DNA of 64,000 nt from Shewanella aestuarii. GTDB taxonomy: Bacteria > Pseudomonadota > Gammaproteobacteria > Enterobacterales > Shewanellaceae. Position numbers and translations under genes: made by a program. Positions 49,969 through 58,917 of the stretch are shown here, piece by piece. The stretch's first letter is position 1. Each line of letters begins with the position of its first letter. The notes below the pieces were generated by a model. It ran no database searches, was not told the DNA's origin, and saw nothing but the letters and a program-made list of their open reading frames with translations. The DNA lies in contig NZ_BMOT01000006.1 in NCBI RefSeq assembly GCF_014647215.1, positions 124,001 to 188,000 on the forward strand. The letters are read 5' to 3'.

Positions 49969-50814
49969 TCAAGGTTGTCCTCTAGTAATAGGCAGTGTTT
50001 CACAGGATCCCCACTCCGCCCAGGAACCGTCATATAACATGACATTTTGAACACCAGACACTTTAGCCGCAACAAGCAAAATACAGGCTGTAATCCCTGA
50101 GCCACAGCTAAAAATAAGCTGCTCGGCATTACTCTGTATTGTTCGCTCAAATAGCGCGGATAATTCCACTGATGATTTTAATTTATAACCATCAAGTACC
50201 TGTGCAAAGGGCAAATTTACCGATCCTGGAATATGGCCGCTTCTCACCCCTGCCCTCGGCTCAGAAACCTGCCCCTTAAATCTTCCCTCAGCCCTAGCAT
50301 CAATGATAGTGAAACCTTGTTTGTCAAAGTTACATAACATAAATCGACTATCACACACGCCCACATTTTGCGGTATGGCCTTAGCATTACCTAATCTGAG
50401 TGGCGCAATATATTGATCCGCTGTGGGTAAGCTTTCAGCCATCCATTGTGGTAAACCACCGTCAAGGATAAACACTTTTTCAAACCCCATGGTTTTAAAA
50501 GTCCACCAAGCTCTGGGAGCGGAGTACATTCCTTGATTATCATATATCACCACCACACTATCCTGATTAATCCCCAGTTTTTGCGCGGCCTGTGTAAATT
50601 GCTCTGCTGTTGGCATAGCATGCGACATAGATGATTGATGATCAAAAAAGTCCTGCTCTAAGTGCATATTTAGCGTGTTTGGAATACACCTAAACTGTTC
50701 ATAAACTAAAGGCTCTTTACCTAACACCACGTCCATACTGGCATCCAGCAAAATAAAATTGGAGTCATCTAAATGCTCGACTAACCAGGCTGTTGAAACA
50801 GTAATGTTATTCAT
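49969..50814 (-). CDS. sseA: 3-mercaptopyruvate sulfurtransferase-like, two rhodanese domains
   Basis: 281 residues. The N-terminal rhodanese domain is inactive-type; the C-terminal one carries the catalytic loop CGSGITA with Cys237, the form seen in mercaptopyruvate sulfurtransferases. VVVIYDNQGMYSAPRAWWTFKTMGFEKVFILDGG and GRFKGQVSEPRAGVRSGHIPGSVNLPF match SseA. Role: sulfur transfer from 3-mercaptopyruvate. It overlaps the upstream VanZ-like gene by eight bases. Its place inside the polyamine cluster has no obvious metabolic reason. Confidence 0.9.
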   Translation of the reverse strand: MNNITVSTAWLVEHLDDSNFILLDASMDVVLGKEPLVYEQFRCIPNTLNMHLEQDFFDHQSSMSHAMPTAEQFTQAAQKLGINQDSVVVIYDNQGMYSAPRAWWTFKTMGFEKVFILDGGLPQWMAESLPTADQYIAPLRLGNAKAIPQNVGVCDSRFMLCNFDKQGFTIIDARAEGRFKGQVSEPRAGVRSGHIPGSVNLPFAQVLDGYKLKSSVELSALFERTIQSNAEQLIFSCGSGITACILLVAAKVSGVQNVMLYDGSWAEWGSCETLPITRGQP

Positions 50815-51250
50815 GATTTTTTCCTTGAGAAGAGGACTGTATAAATCTGTGGGTCAACCAACTGAAATAGCTAAATAAGGCAATACCAACGCCATCAGCC
50901 AGTAAATCGGCACCATCTAAAGTACGGCTTGGAATAAAGCCCTGACTCATTTCTTCTACCAGCACAAACACAGCGACCAAGGATGATCCAAGATATAAAC
51001 TGATGCTACCCCATTTGATGGTTTTAAACTTTAAAGTTAAATTAGCCAAAAAGGTTAAGGTGCCAAATAATAAACAATGCCCAACTTTGTCACCATAAGG
51101 TATATGTTTGATTAAGTCGAAAAAGACACTGGCCCCTCCGGTATTGGCAAGATAAATAATCCACACAATAAAGCCTAGAAAAGCGCCTGCCGTTAATGCC
51201 GATAACAAATAAAACCGTGATGAAAGCATTCTGAACGCATCCTGTATCAT
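50807..51250 (-). CDS. VanZ-family small membrane protein
   Basis: 147 residues with about four hydrophobic segments. GDKVGHCLLFGTLTFLANLTLK and VLVEEMSQGFIPSRTLDGADLLADGVGIALFSYF are the VanZ-like signature (charged EExxQ and D-D-L-N-type motif). The cellular role of chromosomal VanZ-like proteins is unclear. It overlaps sseA by eight bases and precedes it on the same strand. Confidence 0.8.
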   Translation of the reverse strand: MIQDAFRMLSSRFYLLSALTAGAFLGFIVWIIYLANTGGASVFFDLIKHIPYGDKVGHCLLFGTLTFLANLTLKFKTIKWGSISLYLGSSLVAVFVLVEEMSQGFIPSRTLDGADLLADGVGIALFSYFSWLTHRFIQSSSQGKNHE

Positions 51251-51454
51251 AAGATGATGTCTATCCTAGTATACGAAAAGCAAAAATGTGCATGAATCTT
51301 AATAAATATAACCTCATTCTGATTAAAATATAAACAAACCATATCCATTCAAAATCTTTTATCTTGATACAAAGCCATATTCATAGCCCAAAAGCCTAGC
51401 GTTTGCTAAAACTCAAGACCATTGTTTAATATAAATTTATCCTAAGATAGATAA

Positions 51455-51492
51455 CAAAAAGCCCTATGATGAAAGATCATAGGGCTTGTTTT
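51455..51492 (-). terminator. Intrinsic terminator after puuC
   Basis: AAAAAGCCCTATGAT-GAAAG-ATCATAGGGCTTGTTTT; on the minus strand the stem runs into a T run. Confidence 0.9.
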
Positions 51493-51526
51493 ATATTTAA
51501 TTAATCACAAGGTGGTATTGAGCAAC

Positions 51527-53029
51527 TTACAAAGCAATCCAAGTGGCTTTAATTTCCGTGTACTTGTCGAAAGCATGTAACGATTTATCTCGGCCATTTC
51601 CAGATTGCTTGTAACCACCAAATGGCGCTGTCATGTCGCCGCCATCATAATGGTTTATCCATACCATTCCGCTGCGTAACGCTTTGGCTGTCTTGTGCGC
51701 TTTAGATAGGTTTGATGTCCACACACCGGCAGCTAGACCGTAAATGGTGTCGTTAGCAATTTGAATAGCTTCATCCATACCATCAAATTCAATCACAGAT
51801 AAAACCGGCCCAAATATCTCTTCGCTAGCTATGGTCATTTTGTTATTCACTTCAGAGAATATGGTTGGCTGCACGTATACACCGCCCGTATCCGCCATCA
51901 CCTGTTTACCACCTTGTACTAAGGTTGCGCCTTCATCTTCACCGGCTTTGATATAACCTAAAACGTTTTCCATTTGCTGAGTATCAACCATCGCGCCCGT
52001 AACCGTATTAGGATCTAATGGATGACCTGGTTGCCAAGATTTTAATTCGTCAGCAATAAGTTGAATCAATTCATCTTTGATGCCTGATTCAACCAGTAAA
52101 CGTGAGCCTGCGGTACAAACTTCACCTTGGTTAAATGCAATAGCAGATGCGGCAGCCTGCGCCGCCGCTTTTAAATCCGGTGCATCATTGAAAACGATAT
52201 TAGGGCTTTTTCCACCCGCTTCTAACCACACACGCTTCATATTAGATTGCCCAGCATAAATCATCAGCTGCTTGGCAATTTTGGTGGAACCAGTAAATAC
52301 CAAAGTATCGACATCCATATGTAAGGCTAATGCTTTACCAACTGTATGACCAAAACCGGGCAAAACGTTGAGCACACCTTTAGGAATACCCGCATCCAAC
52401 GCAAGTTGCGCCATTTTAATCGCAGTTAAAGGTGACTTTTCAGAAGGTTTTAATACCACACTATTACCCGTCGCTAACGCTGGACCTAACTTCCAACACG
52501 CCATAATCATCGGGAAGTTCCACGGCACAATAGCGGCCACAACACCAACAGGCTCACGGGTGATCATGCCTATCTCATTGTGTGCAGTAGGGGCTATTTC
52601 ATCATAAATTTTGTCGATGGCTTCGCCGCACCATCTGATTGCTCGGGCTGCGCCAGCTACGTCAACCGCTTTAGCAAACTGAATAGGTTTACCCATATCG
52701 AGGGTTTCAAGTAAAGCAAGCTCATCTGCATTTTGCTCTAAAAGCTCAGCAAAACGGATCATTACGGCTTTACGTTTTACAGGAGGAAGTTGCGACCAAG
52801 TACCGGCTTCGAAAACGGCTTTAGCATTGGCCACGGCCATATTGGCATCTTGATAATCGCAACTGGCGACTTTAGCTAGCATGCGGCCATCAACGGGGCT
52901 AATACAATCAAAGGTTTCACCTGATTGTGCAGATTGATACACACCATTAATCATGGCGTTGCCATTAATAGTGAGACTTTTTGCGAGTTGTTCCCATTCG
53001 CTACGATTTGTTGGAGAGCTCATTGCCAC
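51527..53029 (-). CDS. puuC: Gamma-glutamyl-gamma-aminobutyraldehyde dehydrogenase
   Basis: 500 residues (E. coli PuuC 495). VVAAIVPWNFPMIMACWKLGPALATGN, the loop FTGSTKIAKQLM, the general base in VWLEAGGKSPNIV, the catalytic Cys in FNQGEVCTAGSRLLV and the PuuC-like end FGGYKQSGNGRDKSLHAFDKYTEIKATWI are present. It oxidises the gamma-glutamylated aminoaldehyde and, in relatives, also free omega-aminoaldehydes such as 3-aminopropanal. It is divergent from the transaminase/mmsA operon with a PuuR-like site between. Confidence 0.92.
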   Translation of the reverse strand: MAMSSPTNRSEWEQLAKSLTINGNAMINGVYQSAQSGETFDCISPVDGRMLAKVASCDYQDANMAVANAKAVFEAGTWSQLPPVKRKAVMIRFAELLEQNADELALLETLDMGKPIQFAKAVDVAGAARAIRWCGEAIDKIYDEIAPTAHNEIGMITREPVGVVAAIVPWNFPMIMACWKLGPALATGNSVVLKPSEKSPLTAIKMAQLALDAGIPKGVLNVLPGFGHTVGKALALHMDVDTLVFTGSTKIAKQLMIYAGQSNMKRVWLEAGGKSPNIVFNDAPDLKAAAQAAASAIAFNQGEVCTAGSRLLVESGIKDELIQLIADELKSWQPGHPLDPNTVTGAMVDTQQMENVLGYIKAGEDEGATLVQGGKQVMADTGGVYVQPTIFSEVNNKMTIASEEIFGPVLSVIEFDGMDEAIQIANDTIYGLAAGVWTSNLSKAHKTAKALRSGMVWINHYDGGDMTAPFGGYKQSGNGRDKSLHAFDKYTEIKATWIAL

Positions 53030-53201
53030 CTCGACATCCTATATGTGCATGTTTGGCTGTAATCAAAATCAATTAGCCAAACAACCTGACTGTAATTACA
53101 GAGTGTAATTGATGCTTCAAATTATGCTGAACCGATGAAAATTTCAATATATTTTACAAAAATGTCCAATTTACTTTAATTTTTTACTAAAACCTCTTCC
53201 A

Positions 53202-53215
53202 TGTTCATTATATTT
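53202..53215. promoter_or_regulatory. PuuR-type operator in the puuC/transaminase divergent region
   Basis: TGTTCATTATATTT is the exact reverse complement of 14 of the 15 bases of the E. coli PuuR recognition sequence AAAATATAATGAACA. It lies ~100 bp before the transaminase start and ~170 bp before puuC. Confidence 0.7.
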
Positions 53216-53315
53216 GATATAGCGTAGCAAATATTGACCATCAATAGATGTATTGACTACAAAAAAGTGTGCTGAATGACACCATTTCAGTGCGATTAAG
53301 AACAAGGAATTAGCA

Positions 53316-54665
53316 ATGCAACAACAGCCACCGCAATCAAACAGTTCATCGATATCCAAGCCAGACATGGCAAACTATTGGATGCCGTTTACTGCCAATC
53401 GACAGTTTAAAACAAACCCAAGGTTACTGACACAAGCAGAGGGTATGTACTATACCGATGATCGTGGTCAAGCTGTGTTAGATGCGACTGCCGGTTTATG
53501 GTGTTGTAATGCGGGTCATGGTCGCAAAAAGATTTCTGAGGCTGTAAGCAAACAAATTAGTCACATGGATTACGCCCCTTCATTTCAATTAGGCCATCCA
53601 TTGGCATTTGAATTGGCCCATAAACTCACCCAACTTAGTCCTGATGGCTTAGATAAAGTGTTTTTCACTAACTCAGGTTCTGAATCTGTTGATACCGCAT
53701 TGAAAATGGCCCTGTGCTACCACCGTGCGAATGGTCAACCTTCGCGCACTCGCTTTATAGGCCGAGAGCTAGGTTATCACGGTGTAGGTTTTGGTGGGAT
53801 CTCAGTGGGTGGTATTGGTAATAATCGGAAAACTTTTAGTGGCCAGTTATTACAAGGAGTCGATCATTTACCCCACACCTTAGATATTGCTAACAATGCG
53901 TTTTCAAAAGGCCTACCGAAAAATGGCATTGAAAAAGCTGAAGTGTTAGAGCAACTGATTACCCTACACGGCGCAGAAAACATTGCCGCCGTTATTGTTG
54001 AACCCATGTCAGGTTCAGCTGGGGTTATTTTACCCCCTGATGGTTATTTAAAACGCTTACGCGAAATCACCCAAAAACACGGGATTTTATTGATATTTGA
54101 TGAAGTCATTACCGGATTTGGTCGATTAGGTGCAGCGTTTGCCAGTGATTTTTGGCAAGTTACACCAGATATCATCACCACAGCTAAAGCGATTAACAAT
54201 GGTGCTATTCCCATGGGCGCGGTGTTTGTTAGCAACACGATTCATGATACCTGCATGCAGGGCCCAGAAAGCATGATTGAGTTTTTCCATGGTTACACAT
54301 ACTCGGGTCACCCTGTTGCAGCCGCTTCAGCATTAGCCACTTTAGAAATATATCAAGAAGAGCAACTTTTTGAGCGCGCTAAAAACCTTAGCCAATACTT
54401 TGAAGATGCGGTTCACAGCTTAAAAGGCTTACCTAACATCATCGACATTCGCAACATTGGCTTAGTTGCCGGTATCCAGTTTGCCCCCAGCGAAAAAGGG
54501 GCTGGTAAACGAGGGTATGAGATATTTGACCACTGCTTTAGAAATGGCACTTTAGTGAGAGCCACCGGCGACATTTTGGCTCTCTCGCCACCGCTAATTG
54601 TCGAAAAATCGCAAATTGATGACATGGTGAATAGTCTTTCAGATGCGATCCTCGCAGTGGGTTAA
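53316..54665 (+). CDS. Omega-amino acid (beta-alanine)-pyruvate aminotransferase
   Basis: 449-residue class III PLP aminotransferase. MANYWMPFTANRQFKTNPRLLTQAEGMYY, DATAGLWCCNAGHGRKKISEAVSKQ, FFTNSGSESVDTALKMALCYHRANGQPSRTRFIGRELGYHGVGFGGISVGGI and the PLP lysine in TTAKAINNGAIPMGAVF match beta-alanine:pyruvate transaminases (BauA/OapT type). The product would be malonate semialdehyde. It is followed at ~70 bases by an MmsA-like dehydrogenase that can use that product. RBS AAGGAA is well placed. Confidence 0.87.
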   Translation: MQQQPPQSNSSSISKPDMANYWMPFTANRQFKTNPRLLTQAEGMYYTDDRGQAVLDATAGLWCCNAGHGRKKISEAVSKQISHMDYAPSFQLGHPLAFELAHKLTQLSPDGLDKVFFTNSGSESVDTALKMALCYHRANGQPSRTRFIGRELGYHGVGFGGISVGGIGNNRKTFSGQLLQGVDHLPHTLDIANNAFSKGLPKNGIEKAEVLEQLITLHGAENIAAVIVEPMSGSAGVILPPDGYLKRLREITQKHGILLIFDEVITGFGRLGAAFASDFWQVTPDIITTAKAINNGAIPMGAVFVSNTIHDTCMQGPESMIEFFHGYTYSGHPVAAASALATLEIYQEEQLFERAKNLSQYFEDAVHSLKGLPNIIDIRNIGLVAGIQFAPSEKGAGKRGYEIFDHCFRNGTLVRATGDILALSPPLIVEKSQIDDMVNSLSDAILAVG

Positions 54666-54734
54666 CTCTTACTGATTAGATCACTAAACAGCACAAACAC
54701 AAATACATTTACACTATTAATAGAAAGGTTTTTT

Positions 54735-56231
54735 ATGCTCACTTTATCTCATTACGTCAATGGCAAGCACACAGAAACAAGCCAACGCCAGCAACCTATT
54801 TATGAACCCGCTAGTGGTGAGCTTCGCGGCCATGTGTCGTTAGCATGTAAACAGGAAGTGAGCCATGCCGTTGAGATTGCAAAACAAGCATATCAAACAT
54901 GGTCGCAGGTTACTCCGCTCAATCGCGCGCGTGTGCTATTCAAGTTCAAAGCATTAATGGAACAAAATATTGATGAGCTAGCAGAGCTAATCACTCGCGA
55001 GCACGGTAAGGTATTAGAAGATGCAAAAGGCGAATTAGTCCGTGGTTTAGAAGTGGTTGAGTTTGCTTGTGGTATTCCACACTTACTAAAAGGTGAGCAT
55101 ACCCAGCAGGTTGGCGGCGGCGTAGATTCATGGTCGGTGAATCAATCTTTAGGGGTTGTCGCGGGAATAGCGCCATTTAACTTCCCAGTGATGGTGCCTA
55201 TGTGGATGTTCCCTATTGCCATAGCTTGCGGTAACACCTTCATTATGAAGCCTTCTGAAAAAGATCCAAGCTCGGTAATGCGCATGGCGGAGTTACTCAC
55301 GGAAGCGGGTTTACCTGATGGGGTATTTAACGTCGTCAATGGTGACAAAGAAGCTGTTGATACGCTGCTTACTCACCCAGATGTTCAAGCTGTTAGCTTT
55401 GTCGGTTCAACGCCAATTGCCGAATATATTTACAGTACAGCATCAGCGCACGGTAAACGCGTACAAGCATTAGGTGGCGCTAAAAACCACATGCTATTGA
55501 TGCCAGATGCAGATTTAGATCAAGCGGTTAAAGCGCTTATGGGCGCAGCTTATGGCAGCGCAGGTGAACGCTGTATGGCCATTTCAGTGGTGTTAGCGGT
55601 TGGCAATAGCGGTGATAAGTTAGTTGAGGCCTTACTGCCTCAAATTGAAAACCTTAAAGTCGGTAACGGCTTAACGCCAGAAATGGATATGGGACCGTTA
55701 ATTTCAGCTCAGCACCTACAAAAAGTACGCGACTATGTTGCAACAGGTGTCGCAGAAGGGGCTACACTGATTGCCGATGGCAGAAATTTATCGGTAAAAG
55801 ATCAACAACAGGGTTACTTTTTAGGGGCATGCTTGTTCGATAACGTCACTCCTGAGATGACCATTTACCAACAAGAAATTTTTGGCCCCGTATTAGCCAT
55901 TGTGCGTGTAAAAGATTATGCGCAGGCGCTTAACCTCATTAACAAACACGAATTTGGCAACGGCACTGCTATCTTCACTCAAAATGGTGAAGCTGCAAGA
56001 CATTTTTGCCACCATGTTGAAGTTGGCATGGTTGGGGTTAACGTACCTATTCCTGTCCCAATGGCATTCCATAGCTTTGGCGGTTGGAAACGCTCACTGT
56101 TTGGCCCTCTGCATATGCATGGACCAGATGGCGTTCGTTTTTACACCAAACGTAAAGCCATTACGGCAAGATGGCCAAAAGCATCGGTTACCACTGAAGG
56201 CTCGGCGTTTATTATGCCAACAATGAACTAA
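54735..56231 (+). CDS. mmsA: CoA-acylating (methyl)malonate-semialdehyde dehydrogenase
   Basis: 498 residues. LSHYVNGKHTETSQRQQPIYEPASGE, GIAPFNFPVMVPMWMFPIAIACGNTFIMKPSEKDPS, VQALGGAKNHMLLMPDADLDQAV and the Cys in GSAGERCMAISVVL are MmsA hallmarks. The Ala-Leu-Gly-Gly-Ala-Lys-Asn stretch replaces the usual general-base Glu, as expected for CoA-acylating enzymes. It would turn malonate semialdehyde + CoA into acetyl-CoA + CO2. The C-terminus (FGGWKRSLFGPLHMHGPDGVRFYTKRKAITARW) is complete. Confidence 0.93.
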   Translation: MLTLSHYVNGKHTETSQRQQPIYEPASGELRGHVSLACKQEVSHAVEIAKQAYQTWSQVTPLNRARVLFKFKALMEQNIDELAELITREHGKVLEDAKGELVRGLEVVEFACGIPHLLKGEHTQQVGGGVDSWSVNQSLGVVAGIAPFNFPVMVPMWMFPIAIACGNTFIMKPSEKDPSSVMRMAELLTEAGLPDGVFNVVNGDKEAVDTLLTHPDVQAVSFVGSTPIAEYIYSTASAHGKRVQALGGAKNHMLLMPDADLDQAVKALMGAAYGSAGERCMAISVVLAVGNSGDKLVEALLPQIENLKVGNGLTPEMDMGPLISAQHLQKVRDYVATGVAEGATLIADGRNLSVKDQQQGYFLGACLFDNVTPEMTIYQQEIFGPVLAIVRVKDYAQALNLINKHEFGNGTAIFTQNGEAARHFCHHVEVGMVGVNVPIPVPMAFHSFGGWKRSLFGPLHMHGPDGVRFYTKRKAITARWPKASVTTEGSAFIMPTMN

Positions 56232-56247
56232 ACTTGAGACCATAAAC

Positions 56248-56613
56248 ATGACAAAACTGATCAGTGATATCGAGAGCTTTGCAACCTCATCAGCTGAAAT
56301 AGATCAATACCATTTACCTGATGAAAAAAGACTTAAAGGCAACCCATTGCAAAGCGTGCAAAATCATTATGCTAGCCCATGCGCACAATTTAATGTGGGT
56401 ATTTGGCAAAGTGATATTGGCTGCTGGAATATTAGCTATACTGAGCATGAATATTGCGACATTTTGGAAGGTACTAGCATCATAACCGATGTTAATGGCA
56501 CCAAGCTGACTGTCAATGTGGGTGACAAGTTTGTCATTCCCGCAGGTTTTAAAGGCACATGGGAAGTGGTAGCCCCTTGCCGAAAGGTTTATGTCATTTT
56601 TGAAGCTCAATAA
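56248..56613 (+). CDS. Small cupin (DUF861/cupin_3 type)
   Basis: 121 residues. WNISYTEHEYCDILEGTSIITDVNGTKLTVNVGDKFVIPAGFKGTWEVVAPCRKVYVIFE is a cupin_3 core like that of ureidoglycine aminohydrolase relatives; these small stand-alone forms often lie beside amine-catabolic aminotransferases and have no proven role. It starts 16 bases after mmsA stops, so it is third in the operon. The usual metal-binding histidines are partly replaced (Glu/Tyr-rich), so enzymatic activity is doubtful. Confidence 0.8.
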   Translation: MTKLISDIESFATSSAEIDQYHLPDEKRLKGNPLQSVQNHYASPCAQFNVGIWQSDIGCWNISYTEHEYCDILEGTSIITDVNGTKLTVNVGDKFVIPAGFKGTWEVVAPCRKVYVIFEAQ

Positions 56614-56823
56614 GCACTTACCACGCATATTTAGTTTTTTAACGCAAAGAATAGCTTGCAAATTGCACCAATACGGTTCAAAAATAGTACAAATTAAAGA
56701 TGATGATGTAACTGTAACACCCGCCACGGAGTATAAAACCAAAACCTGTGTTTTTGGAAAAGTTGGCACCACCAGTTTTACCCTACGAAAACTGAGTATA
56801 TAACTATAATTGGAGAAGATATC

Positions 56824-57546
56824 GTGTCTAAAACATTCACAAAAACAAGACTAGCGCTATTGGCCGGCCTTACCCTTTCAGCTTCAGTGCTTTCAAGCTC
56901 TGCAATGGCTGAATTCTCGGGTGAAGTTTCAGTAACAAACGACTATCGCTTTCGCGGTGTATCTCAAACCGCTGGTGATCCAGCATTACAAGCAGGCGTA
57001 GATTGGAGTGCTGAAAGCGGCTTCTTCGTAGGCGCTTGGGCAAGTAACATCGACTTTGATGAAGAAGATTATAATGGCCCAGATATCGAGTTAGATATCT
57101 ATGCCGGATACTGGGGTGAAATTAACGATAATGCTAGCTGGGATGTCACCTTATATCGTTATAACTACCCAGGTGAAAGTGATTTAGATTACCTAGAAGC
57201 AACTGTGGGAGTTGACTTTTTTGGTGCTAGAGCCGCTTACTGGTATACCAATGATTACGGTGGAAGTGATTTAGACTTGCACTATATCGACTTAAACTAT
57301 GGTTGGGAATTTGCGGAAAACTGGAGTTTAGACTTCCATTACGGCTATAACTTCGGTGATGCACTCGACGATGGTGAGGGCTTTGATAGCTACTCTGACT
57401 ACTCTGTCGGCGTATCGACTGAAGTTGCAGGCTTTGGACTGTCACTGGCTTATCTAATGACCGATTTAGACGGTGATTATCAAGTTGATGATGGCGTGTT
57501 CAAAACTAAAGACACCTTCCTTGCGTCTGTAAGCTACGCATTCTAA
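56824..57546 (+). CDS. TorF-family putative porin
   Basis: 240 residues from GTG 56824 with GGAGAAG just upstream. The signal peptide ends at SSAMA, and the mature protein starts EFSGEVSVTNDYRFRGVSQTAGDPALQAGVDW, the signature of the TIGR02001/TorF outer-membrane family. Alternating aromatic/polar strands and a terminal Phe (SVSYAF) fit a beta-barrel. It is strongly acidic. Its position directly after the amine-catabolic operon suggests uptake of a cationic substrate, which is inference. Confidence 0.87.
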   Translation: MSKTFTKTRLALLAGLTLSASVLSSSAMAEFSGEVSVTNDYRFRGVSQTAGDPALQAGVDWSAESGFFVGAWASNIDFDEEDYNGPDIELDIYAGYWGEINDNASWDVTLYRYNYPGESDLDYLEATVGVDFFGARAAYWYTNDYGGSDLDLHYIDLNYGWEFAENWSLDFHYGYNFGDALDDGEGFDSYSDYSVGVSTEVAGFGLSLAYLMTDLDGDYQVDDGVFKTKDTFLASVSYAF

Positions 57547-57563
57547 AAAACCATGTTACTTAT

Positions 57564-57598
57564 AAAAAAGCTTACTCAATTGAGTAAGCTTTTTTTTC
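57564..57598. terminator. Bidirectional terminator between porin and proA
   Basis: Perfect palindrome AAAAAAGCTTACTCA / TGAGTAAGCTTTTTT with extra T on the right. Confidence 0.92.
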
Positions 57599-57618
57599 AG
57601 ATAAACTTTAAGCCATGA

Positions 57619-58917
57619 TTATTTACGGCTGGTGTAATCGCCCCAAGCAAGCCATTTATAAGTGGTTAAAGCATCCAGTGCCATAGGCCCTCTGGCATGC
57701 AGCTTTTGGGTACTTACCGCCACCTCGGCACCTAAACCAAATTGAGCGCCATCAGTAAAACGCGTGCTAGCATTAACATATACCGCGGCTGAATCCACTT
57801 GATTCATAAAGTAACTTGCCGCGTGAATGTCATCGGTTAATATTGCTTCAGAGTGCCCGCTTGAATGCTGACGAATATGAGCAATAGCCCCATCAATATC
57901 GGCAACCACTTTAATGCCTAAGGTTAATGATAACCACTCGGTAGAAAACGACTCATCGTCGGCAGGTGTGATATCAAACCCTAATCCACTTAAATACCCC
58001 TGTGATTGCTCGCACACATAAAACTTCACCCCAAGGCTATGTAGATGTGCTGCCACCTGAGGCACAAATGCTGCTGCAACCTGTTGATCGATTAACAAGG
58101 TGTCCAGTGCATTACACACGGTTGGACGTTGCACTTTAGCATTGGCAATCACTTCGACGGCACGGTTCAAATCAGCTTTTTTATCAACCAATAAATGGCA
58201 AATACCGATACCACCAAGAATGACTGGAATACTTGATTGTTCCGCGCATAAGCGTTGTAACGTCTGGCCGCCGCGAGGAATGATCATATCGACATATTTA
58301 TCTAAGCGCAGCAAACCACTTACAATCGCCCGCTGTGGCGATTCAATTAATTGCACCGCATCTTGCGGTAAGTTCAAGCTATTAAGCGCGCCCCGAATAA
58401 CATCACTGAGTACTTTATTCGACTCTATGGTTTCTTTACCACCGCGTAAAATAACCGCATTACCGGTTTTTAGTGCTAATACCGCAATATCAACAGTCAC
58501 ATTCGGGCGGGCTTCGTAAATCACGCCAACGACCCCAAGAGGAACGCTTCGCTGGGTCAGTCGCAATCCATTATCAAGTATCTGGCTGGCCGCTTCTTTA
58601 CCGATAGGATCGGCAAGGGCTATTACATTATCAATATCGCCAATAATGCCGGCTAATCTAGCTTCATCAAGCAGTAAACGGTCAATCATGGCATCTGTTA
58701 AACCATTGGCTTTGGCAGCAGCAACATCTTTAGCATTGGCAGCTAAAATGGCACTGGCATTATCAGCTAAACGTTCACTGATGGTACTCAATAAATTATT
58801 TTTCTGGGTAGATGTTAACGTGGCAAGGGTAAAACTTGCCGCTTTCGCACGTTGACCTAAACCTAACAAATATTGATTGATTTGCGCTTGGCTGGCGTCA
58901 TCCTGATTAACTGACAT
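57619..58917 (-). CDS. proA: Glutamate-5-semialdehyde dehydrogenase (gamma-glutamyl phosphate reductase)
   Basis: 432 residues; second step of proline synthesis. [38 protein letters not shown] and the catalytic Cys in [16 protein letters not shown] are diagnostic. [40 protein letters not shown] is the conserved C-terminus. Its start overlaps proB by 11 bases, so translation is coupled. Confidence 0.97.
   Translation of the reverse strand: MSVNQDDASQAQINQYLLGLGQRAKAASFTLATLTSTQKNNLLSTISERLADNASAILAANAKDVAAAKANGLTDAMIDRLLLDEARLAGIIGDIDNVIALADPIGKEAASQILDNGLRLTQRSVPLGVVGVIYEARPNVTVDIAVLALKTGNAVILRGGKETIESNKVLSDVIRGALNSLNLPQDAVQLIESPQRAIVSGLLRLDKYVDMIIPRGGQTLQRLCAEQSSIPVILGGIGICHLLVDKKADLNRAVEVIANAKVQRPTVCNALDTLLIDQQVAAAFVPQVAAHLHSLGVKFYVCEQSQGYLSGLGFDITPADDESFSTEWLSLTLGIKVVADIDGAIAHIRQHSSGHSEAILTDDIHAASYFMNQVDSAAVYVNASTRFTDGAQFGLGAEVAVSTQKLHARGPMALDALTTYKWLAWGDYTSRK

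Noticed and set aside
56314..56772. 152-residue minus-strand ORF
   Set aside because: Antisense to the well-supported cupin gene, with low-complexity, non-protein-like sequence.
56755..56790. Sigma-54 promoter (TTGGCACC...) before the porin
   Set aside because: The -12 element (TTGC) is missing at the right distance.
56591..56803. 70-residue plus-strand ORF between the cupin and the porin
   Set aside because: It overlaps the cupin gene end, has no good ribosome site and resembles no family; likely chance.
58100..58519. 139-residue plus-strand ORF
   Set aside because: Lies fully antisense to proA; a shadow frame.
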